Origin: Pseudonocardia sulfidoxydans NBRC 16205
GTDB taxonomy: Bacteria > Actinomycetota > Actinomycetes > Mycobacteriales > Pseudonocardiaceae
Direction: 5' to 3'
Assembly: GCF_007989085.1 (NCBI RefSeq)
Contig: NZ_BJVJ01000036.1
Span: 1-62,837 of the forward strand
Length of the DNA stretch: 62,837 nt
A program made the position numbers and the translations under genes. The notes below the pieces were generated by a model. That model did not search any database. It was not told the origin of the DNA and saw only the letters and a list, made by a program, of their open reading frames with translations. How positions within the stretch are numbered: the stretch's first letter is position 1; the number at the start of each line of letters is the position of its first letter. This document shows positions 62,733 through 62,837 of the stretch, piece after piece.

Positions 62733-62837
62733 ATGTTCCCCGACCGCCTCGGCGCCGCGCACCGCCTGCTCCAGCAGGCGATGACCGAGCTGGCCGCCGT
62801 GTCGGGCCCCGCGGCGGGCGACGACGACCTGCTGTCG
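62733..62837 (+). CDS. Start of a DUF222/13E12-type protein, cut by window end
   Basis: The 35 visible residues read as an Ala/Leu-rich helix; an in-frame ATG at 62712 would add 7 residues. DUF222 proteins of the 13E12 repeat family often carry a C-terminal HNH nuclease and in mycobacteria some are LexA-regulated. The SOS box and N-terminal character suggest this family, but the domain itself is outside the window. Confidence 0.45.
   Translation, partial: MFPDRLGAAHRLLQQAMTELAAVSGPAAGDDDLLS

Noticed and set aside
1..62837. Prophage, insertion sequence or tRNA genes
   Set aside because: I found no transposase, integrase, structural phage gene, terminal inverted repeats or tRNA-like cloverleaf.

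Overview
The window is very GC-rich (roughly 70% or more), uses many GTG starts, and is packed with 4-base start/stop overlaps. Its gene content is actinobacterial: coproporphyrin-dependent heme genes with HemQ, a LigD-type polymerase, DUF3000, F420-type PPOX proteins, 10-methyl fatty acid genes, WS/DGAT, and the ptpA-cobC-nif3-zinc ribbon block also found in mycobacteria. A Pseudonocardia-like member of the Pseudonocardiales is my best guess. That placement is inference, since no rRNA gene is present.

Layout. 1-830: a leftward tandem array of nine tiny reading frames, each with its own Shine-Dalgarno sequence, almost all encoding the hexapeptide MRNKSW; downstream genes lie beyond the left edge. 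961-3789: two paralogous membrane diguanylate cyclases. 3911-7772: dxs with a two-component system. 7777-13969: RNase D, a NarL-type regulator, DUF3000 and hemE-hemY-hemQ. 14194-18139: msrB, a LigD polymerase domain, two small proteins and a secreted alpha/beta hydrolase that seems to have lost its catalytic residues. 18228-21260: a seven-gene Asp23/Gls24-type envelope-stress cluster. 21372-27901: a pyrimidine reductase, a siderophore ABC importer behind a likely iron box, PPK2, and a Pit phosphate transporter with its DUF47 partner. 28047-36913: a 10-methyl fatty acid pair, WS/DGAT, a TPP enzyme, an F420-type protein, a flavin monooxygenase and DUF2252. 36995-43985: a six-gene acyl-CoA catabolic operon behind a GntR-like palindrome. 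44169-48385: the conserved ptpA-to-phosphatase block. 48442-50502: two membrane transporters. 50586-50995: RNase P RNA.

51270-61770 is a tightly coupled three-gene operon that looks like an anti-phage module. The first gene joins a NERD nuclease-like domain, a degenerate kinase, an intact Ser/Thr kinase and a DptF-like P-loop ATPase. The second is an unrecognised, DptG-like protein. The third joins a PD-(D/E)XK nuclease motif to a HerA/DptH-like ATPase. No methyltransferase or phosphorothioation gene is adjacent. Genes one and three each carry one apparent frameshift in a short simple repeat, so the system is either broken, phase-variable or mis-sequenced here. The window ends with decayed sequence and the start of an SOS-boxed DUF222/13E12-type gene.

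The two most unusual items are the MRNKSW mini-gene array at the left edge and the NERD-kinase-DptFGH-like operon at the right. Three 40-bp palindromes with compensatory changes (32117, 35527, 36959) are a third structured signal.
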